Assembly: GCF_018863395.1 (NCBI RefSeq)
Contig: NZ_JAHKRR010000001.1
Span: 992,001 to 1,056,000 of the forward strand
DNA length: 64,000 nucleotides
Direction: 5' to 3'
Origin: Sinomicrobium weinanense
GTDB taxonomy: Bacteria > Bacteroidota > Bacteroidia > Flavobacteriales > Flavobacteriaceae
Shown here: positions 17,687 through 27,428 of the stretch, one piece after another
How positions within the stretch are numbered: position 1 is the first letter of the stretch
How the letters are laid out: every line of letters starts with the position of its first letter
The notes under the pieces: model-generated
Database searches by the model: none
The model's input: only the letters and a program-made list of their open reading frames with translations
What the model was told of the DNA's origin: nothing
Program-made: the position numbers and the translations under genes

Positions 17687-19570
17687 TTACCAGCCGGGCG
17701 CCTGGTCCAGATTGGGATTTACGATCAGGTTTGCTTCGGGAATAGGCCATAAATAATCTTTTTTGGTAAACACGGTACGGTCTATGGTCCTTAAGCGGTA
17801 ATATTCCAGGTCTGATTCCTGGTCAATATCCCATCCTTTAATATCACTGTTCATATATGCTTCCAGTTTTAGCCATCTCCTCAGGTCCCAGAACCGGTGC
17901 CCTTCGAAAGCCAGTTCAATGAGGCGTTCCTGGTGGATAATTTCCCGAAGGCCGTCTTTTGATGTGGGTTTACCGGGCTTATTGGAATAATTGGCCCAGG
18001 AGGTCATAACGCCTTCCAGGCCTGCCCTCTCCCTTACTTTATCTATATATTGGTACACTTCGGCACCGGGGCCTCCGGATTCGTTGAGGGCTTCGGCATA
18101 AAGAAGATAGAGGTCTGCCAGCCTTATTATCGGCCACGGATATGTTTCCTGGGTGTAGTTATTGGCCAGTATATCATCTTCATGGATCAGTTTTTTGGGC
18201 CAGTACCCGGTAACGCTATACTGATAACTGTTGATCCTGGCAGAGACCTGTCCGCTTTTGGCCTGGACCACCCAGGGGTCCTTGTCATTCTTTCTTCCCT
18301 GGCCATAGATGATACCACCGTCAAAAGCCAGGGAGGAATAAAACCTCGGCTCCCTGTCAAAATGCAGAGCGGCCGTCTTATACCCTTCCTGTATATAATA
18401 TTTATGATCGGCACCTGCGGTTCTCAGGTCCATCCGGCCACTGTAATTGTAGGCCTTGTCTTCCTCTATGGGAACGCCATTGCTGGAATAAAACAACTCT
18501 GCCATACGGAACGTAGGCGCCCAATTAGAATTAACCCTTTCCACCACTTCGGCCTTAACACCGGCATCTACCCTTACAAAGGAAGAATTTTGCAGGGACC
18601 CGGCGGTGGGGTTGGCACTCCCCCATATGACTTCGGGATTCCACTTTTCGGAAACGGCTCCGCGCAAACTCATTTTAACGATGGTAGAGTCGGATAGTTC
18701 GAATTGTGCTGAGCCGGGATAGGTATATAGGGAATGGCCGCTGGATTCAGCTATGTCTATCGCTTCTTTACAGGCCACTGCTGCCTTTTCCCATTTGGAG
18801 GCGTCGAATGTCTGGTTTATATAATCCTCTCCTTCATCATTTGTAAAACCTGCATACTGACTGTTGCCATTAAAGATCGGGCTCGCTGCATACATCAACA
18901 CCTTTGCTTTCACTGCCGCGGCAACCGGCTGGGTGACCCTTCCCAATTCTTCTCCGGGATTCTGAATTAATGGGGGCAGATCTGCAATGGCTTCGTCCAA
19001 TAGAGAGACAATATACGTTACCGCTTCGTCTACCGGGCTTCTCTCTTTGCGCAGTTCTTCTATATCACTATCTACGGAGATGTTTTCGTCCATAATAGGA
19101 ATAGGGCCGTACATCCGTAGCAGCCAGAAGTGATAATACGCTTTTAAGAATTTGGCTTCCGCTATCCACCTTTCCCTTTCGTGTGCCTCGATATCCTTTG
19201 GCCTGTCTATATTTTCTAAAAATATATTGCAATCCCTCAGGGCTATAAATGTTCCAAAACCCGACCAGTAATTCAAATAAGGGGTAGTGACACGTTGGTT
19301 GCCCCTGGCTATATTCAACCCGGGCAAATCCCTGCCTGCTACATCATTCAGCCATATTTCATCTCCTGCGATCAGGCCCGGATTGGAGGTCGAGGCATGT
19401 TCGGGCATATAACCATAGAGGGTATAAAAGAAGCGCTCTGCATTGACCCGGCTGTTAAAAGCGATGTCTATGGTGGCTATATTATCCGGTACCACATCGA
19501 TGTATTTTTCACAGGAGGTGGTCCACAAAAGTGTGGACAGCACTATCAGTTTTATATTTTTTGCTTTCAT
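17687..19570 (-). CDS. SusD/RagB family nutrient-binding lipoprotein
   Basis: 627-residue lipoprotein (lipobox LWTTSC, then EKYIDVVPDN) of the classical RagB/SusD family, with the TPR helices FLKAYYHFWLLRMYGPIPIM and the C-terminal signature IIHQERLIELAFEGHRFWDLRRW near residue 540-565. It lies 11 bases after the SusC gene at 19582 and should bind the ligand on the cell surface for that transporter. It is of a different subgroup from the SusD-like_2 protein at 8398, so the two pairs are not a simple recent duplication. Confidence 0.93.
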   Translation of the reverse strand: MKAKNIKLIVLSTLLWTTSCEKYIDVVPDNIATIDIAFNSRVNAERFFYTLYGYMPEHASTSNPGLIAGDEIWLNDVAGRDLPGLNIARGNQRVTTPYLNYWSGFGTFIALRDCNIFLENIDRPKDIEAHERERWIAEAKFLKAYYHFWLLRMYGPIPIMDENISVDSDIEELRKERSPVDEAVTYIVSLLDEAIADLPPLIQNPGEELGRVTQPVAAAVKAKVLMYAASPIFNGNSQYAGFTNDEGEDYINQTFDASKWEKAAVACKEAIDIAESSGHSLYTYPGSAQFELSDSTIVKMSLRGAVSEKWNPEVIWGSANPTAGSLQNSSFVRVDAGVKAEVVERVNSNWAPTFRMAELFYSSNGVPIEEDKAYNYSGRMDLRTAGADHKYYIQEGYKTAALHFDREPRFYSSLAFDGGIIYGQGRKNDKDPWVVQAKSGQVSARINSYQYSVTGYWPKKLIHEDDILANNYTQETYPWPIIRLADLYLLYAEALNESGGPGAEVYQYIDKVRERAGLEGVMTSWANYSNKPGKPTSKDGLREIIHQERLIELAFEGHRFWDLRRWLKLEAYMNSDIKGWDIDQESDLEYYRLRTIDRTVFTKKDYLWPIPEANLIVNPNLDQAPGW

Positions 19571-19581
19571 AGTCTTAGTTT

Positions 19582-22500
19582 TTAAAAGTTAACTCTGGCG
19601 CCAAGGTTTATGACTCTTTGCAACGGATAATTAAATCCTTTGCCACGCAGTTCGGGGTCCCATAGTTTAAATTTGCTCCAGTGTACCAGGTTGGTGCCAC
19701 TGAGGTAGATCCTGATATCGGCCAGACCGAGGAGGCCTCCTTTCCTGCCTTTTATATTGTAGCCTATTTCGGCTTGTTTCAGCCTTATGAAGGCTCCATC
19801 GCGCATAAACCAGGTGTTGGTCCGTGTATTGTTAGATACCGGATATGTGGAGAGGCGCGGCCACATGGCGTAAATATCCCTGTTGTCTTCAGACCAATGA
19901 TTATCTGCAAAGGCCTGTATTATTTGATTTTCCGATCTCTTTTCGGGTAAATAATCGTAATAGGGGTCGCCGGAAACATCTGTATCCGAAAAAGGGGTTA
20001 GTTTAAACGCATCTATAAAAAAGGACATCCTGCCCAGGCCCTGGAAGAATGCTGAAATATCAAAATTCTTATACCCTATCGAAAAGCCGAAACCATAACT
20101 GACCTCCGGCTGGGTGGACTCTCCTATGGGGACACGGTCCAGATCTGTAATTACACCATCCCCGTTAATATCCTTGTATTTTATATCTCCGCCCATGACT
20201 TCACCGAAATCCTGCCGGGGCGAATTTGCAACATCTTCTTCATCTACAAAAAGGCGTTCTGCTATAAACCCGTAAGCCTGGTTTAAAGGCCGGCCAACCT
20301 TGGACAGCCAGGGTGTACCAAACCCTGCATAATCCGGTTCTTCAAAAACCGTGAACTCACTGCGGGTATCTACGTAATTGCTTCGGATCGAAACCCACAG
20401 GTTTTCGTTGAATTGGTGATTTATATCCAATGTAAGCTCAAACCCCCTGGATTTTGCTTTGCCTACATTAGCACGTATAGGGGCCTGAAGGCCAACCAAA
20501 GACGGTATATCGCTACGTGTTTGTAAAATATTGGTCCTTTTTTCGGAGAACAGCTCGCCCTGGAACTGGATGGCATCGTTGAACATGTTTATCTCCAGGC
20601 CAAAATTCTTTTTATACGCGGTTTCCCAGGTAACACTGCGGTTTTCGTAACGGGATATGGATACCCCGGGCCTGAAAAAATCGAAATTCGTCCCGAAAGA
20701 GGCTCCCCTGGAATTATCGATCAGATTAACATTTGACAGGTAGAAAAAACGGTCATTTCTGTCTCCGATAGCATCATTTCCTACTACACCATACGAACCT
20801 CTTATCTTTAAGCGATTCACCGCTTCTATATTCCAGAATTTTTCATTGGAGATCACCCATCCTGCACCTACCGACGGGAAGAAGCCAAAGCGGTGGTCTT
20901 TGGAAAACCGCTCCGAACCGTTATAGCCGAAATTGAATTCTACAAAATACCTCCTGTCGTAATCGTAGGTAAACCGTCCGGACAACCCTACGTTCCTGCT
21001 GGGCAGGGAAAGCTGAAGATCCTGGGCATTGCCATCCACATAATCGCGGATGATCCCAACCAAAAGCCCGCTAACCGTGTGTTTTTCCTTAAAAGTATGG
21101 TCATAATTCAACGCGGTTTCCATATATATCACGGAATTGACTATCCTGTCGCTATCATTCGGATCGAAGGTCAGGAATTCGGTACCGCTGTCCTCATTCA
21201 AGGGGGTTAAGGTATATTTATCTTCTGCGGAATTGTATAGGCCAACCCTGTAATAGAACGGGTTATAGGCCCTGTTGATCCCGTAGGCGGAAGTACGGTT
21301 TATATTCCCCAGAAACCGCCAACGCAATCCGGGTGCCACAAAAGACAGTTCCTGCTTTACCTCCAGTTGTACAAGGTTCAAAGAGCGGCTGTAATCCCGG
21401 TAACCGCGTACCAGTTCTGCGTAAGGGTTAAGAAAATTCCCTCCTTCGTCATTACCGAACAAAATGTGTTCTGTGAATTCATTGGCCTCATCCGGTTCAA
21501 AATAAGCCGGGAACCTTACCGGGTTGGACCGGGTTATCATATTATAAACCTGTGATCCTCCCGGTATAGGGCCGGTATAGTCATCGATCGTGGCATTTAA
21601 CCGGACAATGGCTTCTGTGGTCTTGGTCAGGTTGATGTTTACGTTAGACCTTAGTGAAAACTTTTTGAGGTCTATATTGTTGTTAAAATTATTCCGATTG
21701 TCTACCTTCAGGATACCGTTGTCCTGCGAAAACCCACCGGCAACATAATATCTCGCCACCTTGCCGCCACCTGCCACACTGAAGTTAACCCTTTGGTTAA
21801 TGGTAAAATCCTTGAGGAGCTCATCCTGCCAGTCAACATACGGATAGACATTCGGGTTACTGCCTTCCAGTAAGGTATTGTCTATTTTATTCTGGGCATA
21901 CGGAAGCGGTGCCAAAGGGTCGCGGGTTCTTACGGCTTCGTTGTGCAGGCGCAGATATGTGAGAGGGTCTGCAAATTCCACATTTTTTGTTGGTTGGGAA
22001 AGGGAGCTTTCATATCTTAAATTCACTTTGGGTTTGCCAATTTCCCCGGTTTTAGTGGTTACGCTGATGACGCCATTTGCCCCGCGGGCACCGTAGATTG
22101 CCGTTGCAGTGGCATCTTTAAAAACCGAGAAACTCTCTATATCATCCGGCAGCATCCTCGCCAGGTCGTTTGTAGTTAATTCAATACCGTCTATCAATAT
22201 CAACGGGCTCTGGCGGATACCAAAAGTGGTGGCACCCCTGATAAAAAACTGGGCATTATCCTGCCCGGGCTCTCCCGAAGGCTGATAAGAGATCATCCCT
22301 GCAACCCGGCCGGCCAATGCGGTAGTAAGGTTACTCGAGGGTATTTTCAGATCTTTGGGTTTCACCTGGGTAATAGAGCCCACAAGGCTCTCCTTCGTCT
22401 GTGTGTCATAACCGACAACAACCACTTCGTCCAGTGTGGAAACATCGGTCTTTAATGTGATGTTTATCGTGGCCTTCCCCCCTACCTTTACCTGCTGTGA

Positions 22501-22749
22501 AATCATCCCGATATAGGAAAACTCCAGGGTACTATTATCGTCAGGAACGCTGATACTGTACTTGCCGTCGAAATCGGTAGATACCCCTGTGGTCGTACCC
22601 ACCACAAGTACAGAAACACCAGGCAAAGGTTGGTTGTTATCTTCAGAAGTGACAACCCCACTTACTTTCTTCTGGGCAAAAGACATCGTTCCGCAAAACA
22701 GCAGAAGGACATACAAACGCATTCGCCTCTTTTGGTAGTTTTTTTTCAT
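19582..22749 (-). CDS. SusC/RagA-type TonB-dependent outer-membrane transporter
   Basis: 1055-residue transporter with signal peptide (cleavage near SFAQKK), CarboxypepD_reg-like domain (VSGVVTSEDNNQPLPGVSVL), TonB box STLDEVVVVGYD, plug domain (ALAGRVAGMISYQ, LILIDGIEL, SVFKDATATAIYGARG) and a long barrel ending ARVNF. It is the first gene of a four-gene minus-strand unit: susC-susD-DUF4959-like-DUF4998-like. A possible -7 box TACATTTG is at 22849-22856. The barrel carries the DINGDGVITDLDRVPIG segment typical of SusC proteins. Confidence 0.95.
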   Translation of the reverse strand: MKKNYQKRRMRLYVLLLFCGTMSFAQKKVSGVVTSEDNNQPLPGVSVLVVGTTTGVSTDFDGKYSISVPDDNSTLEFSYIGMISQQVKVGGKATINITLKTDVSTLDEVVVVGYDTQTKESLVGSITQVKPKDLKIPSSNLTTALAGRVAGMISYQPSGEPGQDNAQFFIRGATTFGIRQSPLILIDGIELTTNDLARMLPDDIESFSVFKDATATAIYGARGANGVISVTTKTGEIGKPKVNLRYESSLSQPTKNVEFADPLTYLRLHNEAVRTRDPLAPLPYAQNKIDNTLLEGSNPNVYPYVDWQDELLKDFTINQRVNFSVAGGGKVARYYVAGGFSQDNGILKVDNRNNFNNNIDLKKFSLRSNVNINLTKTTEAIVRLNATIDDYTGPIPGGSQVYNMITRSNPVRFPAYFEPDEANEFTEHILFGNDEGGNFLNPYAELVRGYRDYSRSLNLVQLEVKQELSFVAPGLRWRFLGNINRTSAYGINRAYNPFYYRVGLYNSAEDKYTLTPLNEDSGTEFLTFDPNDSDRIVNSVIYMETALNYDHTFKEKHTVSGLLVGIIRDYVDGNAQDLQLSLPSRNVGLSGRFTYDYDRRYFVEFNFGYNGSERFSKDHRFGFFPSVGAGWVISNEKFWNIEAVNRLKIRGSYGVVGNDAIGDRNDRFFYLSNVNLIDNSRGASFGTNFDFFRPGVSISRYENRSVTWETAYKKNFGLEINMFNDAIQFQGELFSEKRTNILQTRSDIPSLVGLQAPIRANVGKAKSRGFELTLDINHQFNENLWVSIRSNYVDTRSEFTVFEEPDYAGFGTPWLSKVGRPLNQAYGFIAERLFVDEEDVANSPRQDFGEVMGGDIKYKDINGDGVITDLDRVPIGESTQPEVSYGFGFSIGYKNFDISAFFQGLGRMSFFIDAFKLTPFSDTDVSGDPYYDYLPEKRSENQIIQAFADNHWSEDNRDIYAMWPRLSTYPVSNNTRTNTWFMRDGAFIRLKQAEIGYNIKGRKGGLLGLADIRIYLSGTNLVHWSKFKLWDPELRGKGFNYPLQRVINLGARVNF

Positions 22750-23131
22750 GCTTTCAATAGTTTTAAAATTGGTTGGTGGTTTTACTTGATATGATCCCGA
22801 TATTTTTACTTAAAAAAATACCTTTATAGTAGTGTTTTCACATTTCATCAAATGTATGTAGTTTAAAAATGTTAATATTGTCTTAAATTCACCATCTGTT
22901 GTATAATATTTGCAAAAATGAATTATTCTTAAAATAAATTGAGTTTTTTGCGTTTTTCAACACCAATCGATAGCTTTAATTGTTTTTATTACAATTAAAA
23001 GAAGGTTTAACAGAACAAAACAATGTGACGTAAAGACTATTTTTAGAAGACAGCCTGTATAGGGATGGTCAACGGTCGATACGTTGCGCCATAAAAATAT
23101 TCGTAATATTGTTTTAAGGAAAAGAACTGAC
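22750..23131. other. Intergenic region, second susC to GNAT
   Basis: A+T-rich divergent region. On the minus strand TACATTTG (22849-22856) fits the Bacteroidota -7 consensus and could drive susC at 22749, but no -33 TTG is present at 19 bases. On the plus strand AAGGA lies 12-16 bases before the GNAT start. No ORF or RNA is supported. Confidence 0.4.
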
Positions 23132-23689
23132 ATGAATAACAATAACTTTATCGAAATAAATACGGAAAGGCTTTCCCTGCGAAAACTAAATTCCGCAGAC
23201 TGGGAAATGATCGCTTACCTGCGTACCGACAAAGAGGTCAATAAATTTGTTAAAAGGCCGGATGCAGGATCAAAAGAAAAAGCACTTGCTTTTATTTCAA
23301 AAATTGAGGGTGGAATAAAAAAGGGGGATATGTACTATTGGAGCATCTCCGAAAATAACAATCCCGGAATGATCGGAAGCATTTGCCTGTGGAATTTTCC
23401 GGAAGGCCGTAAAACCGCAGAGATCGGATATGACTTAAGCCCTGAATTTCAAGGGCAAGGCATCATGAACGAGGCTTTAAAAAGTATTCTTGAATTCGGA
23501 TTTTACAACTTAAACCTCGAGTCTATTGAGGCCTATACCCATAGGGATAATGAAAGCTCAAAAAGATTGCTGGAAAGAAACGGGTTTAAACGCATTACAG
23601 GTAAAAAAGACGAAAATAACCAGGACAATATAATTTATGAAATAAGAGAGCAGCAGTTCCATGTAACAGAAAAAGTAAAGGATGCCTAA
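23132..23689 (+). CDS. GNAT N-acetyltransferase, RimJ/RimL type
   Basis: Acetyl-CoA-dependent acetyltransferase of 185 residues from the ATG at 23132 (MNNNNFIEINTERLSLRKL), which has AAGGA upstream; an upstream in-frame ATG at 23084 adds a non-conserved extension. The Acetyltransf_3 pattern is clear: ETERL-like start, IGYDLSPEFQGQGIMNEAL (motif A with the Q/R-x-x-G-x-A-like acetyl-CoA loop) and AYTHRDNESSKRLLERNGF. Such proteins acetylate N-termini or small amines; the substrate here is unknown. Confidence 0.88.
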   Translation: MNNNNFIEINTERLSLRKLNSADWEMIAYLRTDKEVNKFVKRPDAGSKEKALAFISKIEGGIKKGDMYYWSISENNNPGMIGSICLWNFPEGRKTAEIGYDLSPEFQGQGIMNEALKSILEFGFYNLNLESIEAYTHRDNESSKRLLERNGFKRITGKKDENNQDNIIYEIREQQFHVTEKVKDA

Positions 23690-23767
23690 AAGCTAATTTT
23701 TACGTCACCCTGAAACAAGTTCCGCATGACTGGATTCCACTCTTTTAGACATCCTGTATCCACAAAA

Positions 23768-24412
23768 TTAAATATTAGCAATAAAAGGAGCTTTCCTTAT
23801 AAAACTTTTCGAATCCAGTTGTCCGATAAGAAAAGTTGCCAGATCCGTAGCGCTTATTTTATCTCCGGGGCAATCTTTCAGGCTCATATCCACTTTACAG
23901 CTTTCTTCGGTTTGTACTATCAGTGGGAGACGAACCAATGTCCAATCCACAGAACTTGCGGTAAGTATTTCGTACTCCCTTTGTTTATCCGTAGTTGAAA
24001 CCGGAAACGTTTTTTTCATCCATACCGTTCCGTATGCAGTTTTCGGCCCTTTGTTGTCCAAAGGCGTATCTACACTAAGGCCGGTAATTACAATATAGCG
24101 GTGCACATTCAATACATTCATTGCCTTTATAACATTTGCCGTTGCCTGACTGAATATAGTAGGTTCACTGGGCGGGACACCCAATCCTAATGTACTTATA
24201 ACCGCTTTACAATCCATTATTAACCGAAGAACATCGGCATAGTTAGCTACATTTCCTTCTACAATTTCTACATTCGGATGGTTAATTATTAAATTTTTGG
24301 GGTTTCTCAGAAGTAGTTTTATGGGGAAACCCTGGTCTGTCAGTTGTCGGGTAAGATATTTTCCCGATTTACCTGTACCGCCGATCACGGCTATTTTTAT
24401 GTTTTTATGCAT
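23768..24412 (-). CDS. NAD(P)-binding atypical SDR / NmrA-like protein
   Basis: 214 residues with an N-terminal Rossmann motif IAVIGGTGKSGKYL (GxxGxxG at about residues 10-17) and LLRNP after the second strand, fitting the NAD(P)H-binding family of atypical short-chain dehydrogenases (related to biliverdin reductase B and NmrA-like proteins). The YxxxK catalytic motif of classical SDRs is not evident. Single gene, convergent with the GNAT at 23132. Function unknown beyond nucleotide binding. Confidence 0.82.
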   Translation of the reverse strand: MHKNIKIAVIGGTGKSGKYLTRQLTDQGFPIKLLLRNPKNLIINHPNVEIVEGNVANYADVLRLIMDCKAVISTLGLGVPPSEPTIFSQATANVIKAMNVLNVHRYIVITGLSVDTPLDNKGPKTAYGTVWMKKTFPVSTTDKQREYEILTASSVDWTLVRLPLIVQTEESCKVDMSLKDCPGDKISATDLATFLIGQLDSKSFIRKAPFIANI

Positions 24413-24630
24413 GATTTACTCTTTATAAAATTAGATACAAAAATTGCGCCCGATCCTGCCGGAAAAGCCGATCGCGTACACAAAAGCCTTTTAGACTCTA
24501 CTGAAAACTAATATTTATAAAGAGATTTTAATGTTGTAAATATATGGCCTTTATCCGGTTTGAGCAAAACATATAGCACTGGAAGTTAATACTCTCTTAA
24601 TTGACAAAAATTTTAAAATCTATTATTCCC

Positions 24631-24810
24631 GGACTTAAGACTTCAGGACATAAGATATAAGACCGAGGAGTAATTAAACTTTATATTTTGAAATCACTCA
24701 TTTAATTTTAGCTCACTTATTTACAGGTTATTCAGTTTATAAGGTTGTGTTTGACACCTTTTTATCCACATTTTAAAGTCCTATGTCTTACGTCCTGCGG
24801 TCTTATATCA
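24631..24810. mobile_element. MITE-like 180-bp intergenic repeat, copy A
   Basis: Ends carry imperfect terminal inverted repeats of about 30 bases: GGACTTAAGACTTCAGGACA at the left, and the reverse complement of the right end reads TGATATAAGACCGCAGGACG. The reverse complement of the whole element aligns with 32190-32369 over the full 180 bases (shared words include CTGTAAATAAG, AAATTAAATG and CTTATGTC.TGAAGTCTTAA). It has no coding capacity. The rest of the 477-base gap (24413-24889) shows no other feature. Confidence 0.7.
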
Positions 24811-24889
24811 TAGCTGATTTTTTTTCATGTACTAAATTAAAAAGTAAATAATCGTATCTTTACGCTATTCAACCCAATCAAAATACACT

Positions 24890-25474
24890 GTGAACGTTTC
24901 CCTTAGTCCCCAGGTTTATACAACCATTATTTGCTGGTTGTTATTTTCTATCATATGGTTGTGGCAGCGCAACAAGACCAAAGAAAATGTCAGCACCCGT
25001 ACAGTTTCCCAGAAAATCGCTGCATTTTCCGGATATGTCATTATTTTTTCCGCACTGTATTTACCTCTTTTTTTTACTAAAGGCACGGTAGCAGAAAGCA
25101 TCATACCTCAATACGACATCATACAGAATTTTGGGGTTTTACTTTGTGTATGCGGTATTTTCACCTCCATATGGTCCCGTTTACTTCTGGGATGGAACTG
25201 GAGTGGCGGTGTCACCGCCAAAAAAGATCACGAGCTGATCGTAACAGGTCCTTATCGTTTTGTACGGCACCCTATTTATACCGGATTTATTGCGGCACTT
25301 ATAGGAACCTGCCTTGTTACGGGAGGAATAGTAGGCATTGTCATTACCGGGCTCTATATATTCGGGTTGTACGCCAAGATCAACAAGGAAGAACAATTGT
25401 TGGCCGACCTGTTTGGAGATGTGTATTCCGATTATCAGAAACGGACCTGTAAATTAATCCCCTTTTTATGGTGA
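24890..25474 (+). CDS. Isoprenylcysteine carboxyl methyltransferase-like integral membrane protein
   Basis: 194 residues starting at GTG (24890), with about five hydrophobic segments. The C-terminal PEMT/ICMT signature is present: VTGPYRFVRHPIYTGFI (RHPxYxG at about residues 125-131) and NKEEQLLADLFGDVYSDYQ (EExxL..FG..Y.~Y). Bacterial members are SAM-dependent membrane methyltransferases of mostly unknown substrates. It stands alone; no regulator seen. Confidence 0.85.
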   Translation: MNVSLSPQVYTTIICWLLFSIIWLWQRNKTKENVSTRTVSQKIAAFSGYVIIFSALYLPLFFTKGTVAESIIPQYDIIQNFGVLLCVCGIFTSIWSRLLLGWNWSGGVTAKKDHELIVTGPYRFVRHPIYTGFIAALIGTCLVTGGIVGIVITGLYIFGLYAKINKEEQLLADLFGDVYSDYQKRTCKLIPFLW

Positions 25475-25666
25475 TCGCGGTATCCATACCCATTGGGGCA
25501 AGGTAAAAGCACCTGTCGCAAAAAATAATATCCGGAATTTCAGGCCGGCGTTTCCCAAAAGTACACATTTGTCCCATTATACCCTCTGAAATGGCCTTTT
25601 TGCACCTTCGGAATATCAGGTATTATCGGGAAATTTGTATGTAACAAATCCTAAAGCATTAATTTT

Positions 25667-25885
25667 ATGTCATTCCAAGCGTATTTAACCAATATTGAAA
25701 CGAAAACCGGGAAAAGCCCGGAAGATTTTATACAACTTGCCACAGAAAAAGGACTCCTGCACCAGGGAAAATTAACTCCCGGAATCAAAGCCGGGCAGGT
25801 TGTACAATGGCTTAAAGATGACTTTGGCCTTGGCCACGGACATGCCATGGCCATTTATGCCTTCTTCAAAGGTAAACGAAGTTAA
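25667..25885 (+). CDS. DUF4287 domain protein
   Basis: 72-residue soluble protein matching the DUF4287 pattern: SFQAYLTNIETKTGKSPEDF, a central LTPGIKAGQVVQWLKDDFGL, and GHGHAMAIYAFFKG at the end. It is full length for this small family. Function unknown; it is commonly found with other small cytoplasmic stress-type proteins, as here. Confidence 0.85.
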   Translation: MSFQAYLTNIETKTGKSPEDFIQLATEKGLLHQGKLTPGIKAGQVVQWLKDDFGLGHGHAMAIYAFFKGKRS

Positions 25886-26205
25886 TATTTTTTATCTATT
25901 ATGGGAGGAAGAGTTTATGAACAAGCTCAACCATCCATTAAGATCGGAAATGGAAGCCGTAATCGGAATAAGATTTATCCCTGAGGCCGGTTTCTCCGGT
26001 ATAAACACCTCCCTGTATTCCCATTTGCTTATAATTACTCTGGAGCATCCTTCCTTTGGTGCAAATCCTTTATAACTGGTTTCCGGGAATTGCTTTGTCG
26101 TTACTGAATTTCCCATGTGTTGATCCGTAATTGTTATATTTGCGCTTGCAAAATACAATAACAAACACCCGGGATTAACGATATACCCCAGATCGCCAAA
26201 CAACT
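25886..26205 (+). pseudogene. Possible DUF1801-like N-terminal remnant in an otherwise empty gap
   Basis: In frame from about 25918 the sequence reads NKLNHPLRSEMEAVIGI, preceded by WEEEFM. This resembles the start of DUF1801 proteins, but the expected continuation around a KWNAPSF-type motif is missing and the frame closes at 26075. I see no other feature in this 320-base interval. It may be a decayed gene or chance similarity. Confidence 0.3.
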
Positions 26206-26565
26206 ATGCAAATTAATATCAGGCAAATAAACCATGTCTCCGTTGCAGAACTCATCTCGGATAAGGTAGAGATCAAAAATGCACAGGATGCCCTGGATAT
26301 TATGATGAACAGTATGTATCAGGGAGCAGAAAATATCATGATACGGGAAAAACATCTCATCCCCTCGTTTTTTGACCTGAAAACCGGGGTGGCCGGAGAA
26401 ATACTTCAAAAATTCTCCAACTACAACGCTAAACTGGCCATCATAGGCAACTTTGAAAACATATCGAGTAAAAGCCTGAGGGATTTTATTCGTGAAAGTA
26501 ACAGAACAGGCCGGATCAATTTTGTAAATACGCCCGAAGATGCCGGAAAGGCGTTTAGCAGGTAA
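26206..26565 (+). CDS. DUF4180 domain protein
   Basis: 119 residues covering the whole DUF4180 domain: VAELISDKVEIKNAQDALDI, then MIREKHLIPSFFDLKTGVAG (E-x-x-L-x-P-x-F-F-D-L-x-T-G-x-A-G) and KLAIIGNF. Cytoplasmic, function unknown. It is followed after 11 bases by the DUF2071 gene on the same strand, so the two are probably cotranscribed. Confidence 0.88.
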   Translation: MQINIRQINHVSVAELISDKVEIKNAQDALDIMMNSMYQGAENIMIREKHLIPSFFDLKTGVAGEILQKFSNYNAKLAIIGNFENISSKSLRDFIRESNRTGRINFVNTPEDAGKAFSR

Positions 26566-26576
26566 AACATTCGAAC

Positions 26577-27317
26577 ATGACCGTAAAACAAATACTCAAA
26601 ACTACCGAACACCGTCCCTGGGAGCTATCGCAGGGAAACTGGAAATTTTATCAGGAATGGAACAATGCCGTATTTCTGCATTGGAGGGTTGAACCGGAAG
26701 AATTGAAGAAATTTGTTCCGGACGAACTGGAAATCGACCTGCATAACGGGGAAGCCTGGGTATCCCTTGTTGCTTTTACCATGGAAAAGATAAGGTACAG
26801 GTATCTGCCCTCCTTTCCCCCGATCTCGGATTTCGACGAGATCAACATCAGGACCTATGTCAGATACCGTGACAAACCGGGGGTTTATTTTTTAAGTATC
26901 GAAGGCGGAACGAAGATCTCCTGTGAAGTAGCAAAACGGCTTTCAGAACTCCCATACCGTTATTCAACTATGAATAGAGATAAAGGGATATATACATCTT
27001 TAAATCAAAATTATAACGATCATTTAAATATAAAATATACCATTGGTTCTCCGGTCCGGGATAGGACCCCGCTGGATCACTGGCTCATCGAAAGATATGC
27101 CCTTTTCCAGGATACGGAGCGTACCATCAATACCTTTGACATTCATCATGTAGCATGGCCTGTATACGATATTCAATTACATCATGCCGAAGTCAATTAT
27201 CCGCGATTTAACGGCTTAATACGATCGAATAAACCCGATAAGATCCATTATTCAACAGGGGTGCAGGTTATTGCCTGGGATAAGGAAACGTATCTTCAAG
27301 GATCAAAAGAGCATTAG
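26577..27317 (+). CDS. YqjF-like protein, DUF2071
   Basis: 246 residues. DUF2071 features are visible: FLHWRVEPEELKKFVPDELE near the N-terminus, AWVSLVAFTMEKIRYR, INIRTYVRYRDKPGVYFLSIEG in the middle (residues about 84-105), and DHWLIERYALFQ. The family shares the acetoacetate decarboxylase-like fold, but no catalytic lysine can be assigned here. Bacillus YqjF was linked to 2-nitrotoluene response; that role should not be carried over without evidence. Confidence 0.87.
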   Translation: MTVKQILKTTEHRPWELSQGNWKFYQEWNNAVFLHWRVEPEELKKFVPDELEIDLHNGEAWVSLVAFTMEKIRYRYLPSFPPISDFDEINIRTYVRYRDKPGVYFLSIEGGTKISCEVAKRLSELPYRYSTMNRDKGIYTSLNQNYNDHLNIKYTIGSPVRDRTPLDHWLIERYALFQDTERTINTFDIHHVAWPVYDIQLHHAEVNYPRFNGLIRSNKPDKIHYSTGVQVIAWDKETYLQGSKEH

Positions 27318-27428
27318 ATCACCCGGTTTTTTCCTGTCTGCCATCCATCCGGGATCAAAAAAATCCCGCCTGTGTCCAATTCAAATGTTTTCGATCATTA
27401 TTAAGATATAACCATATATCTTTTTAAA

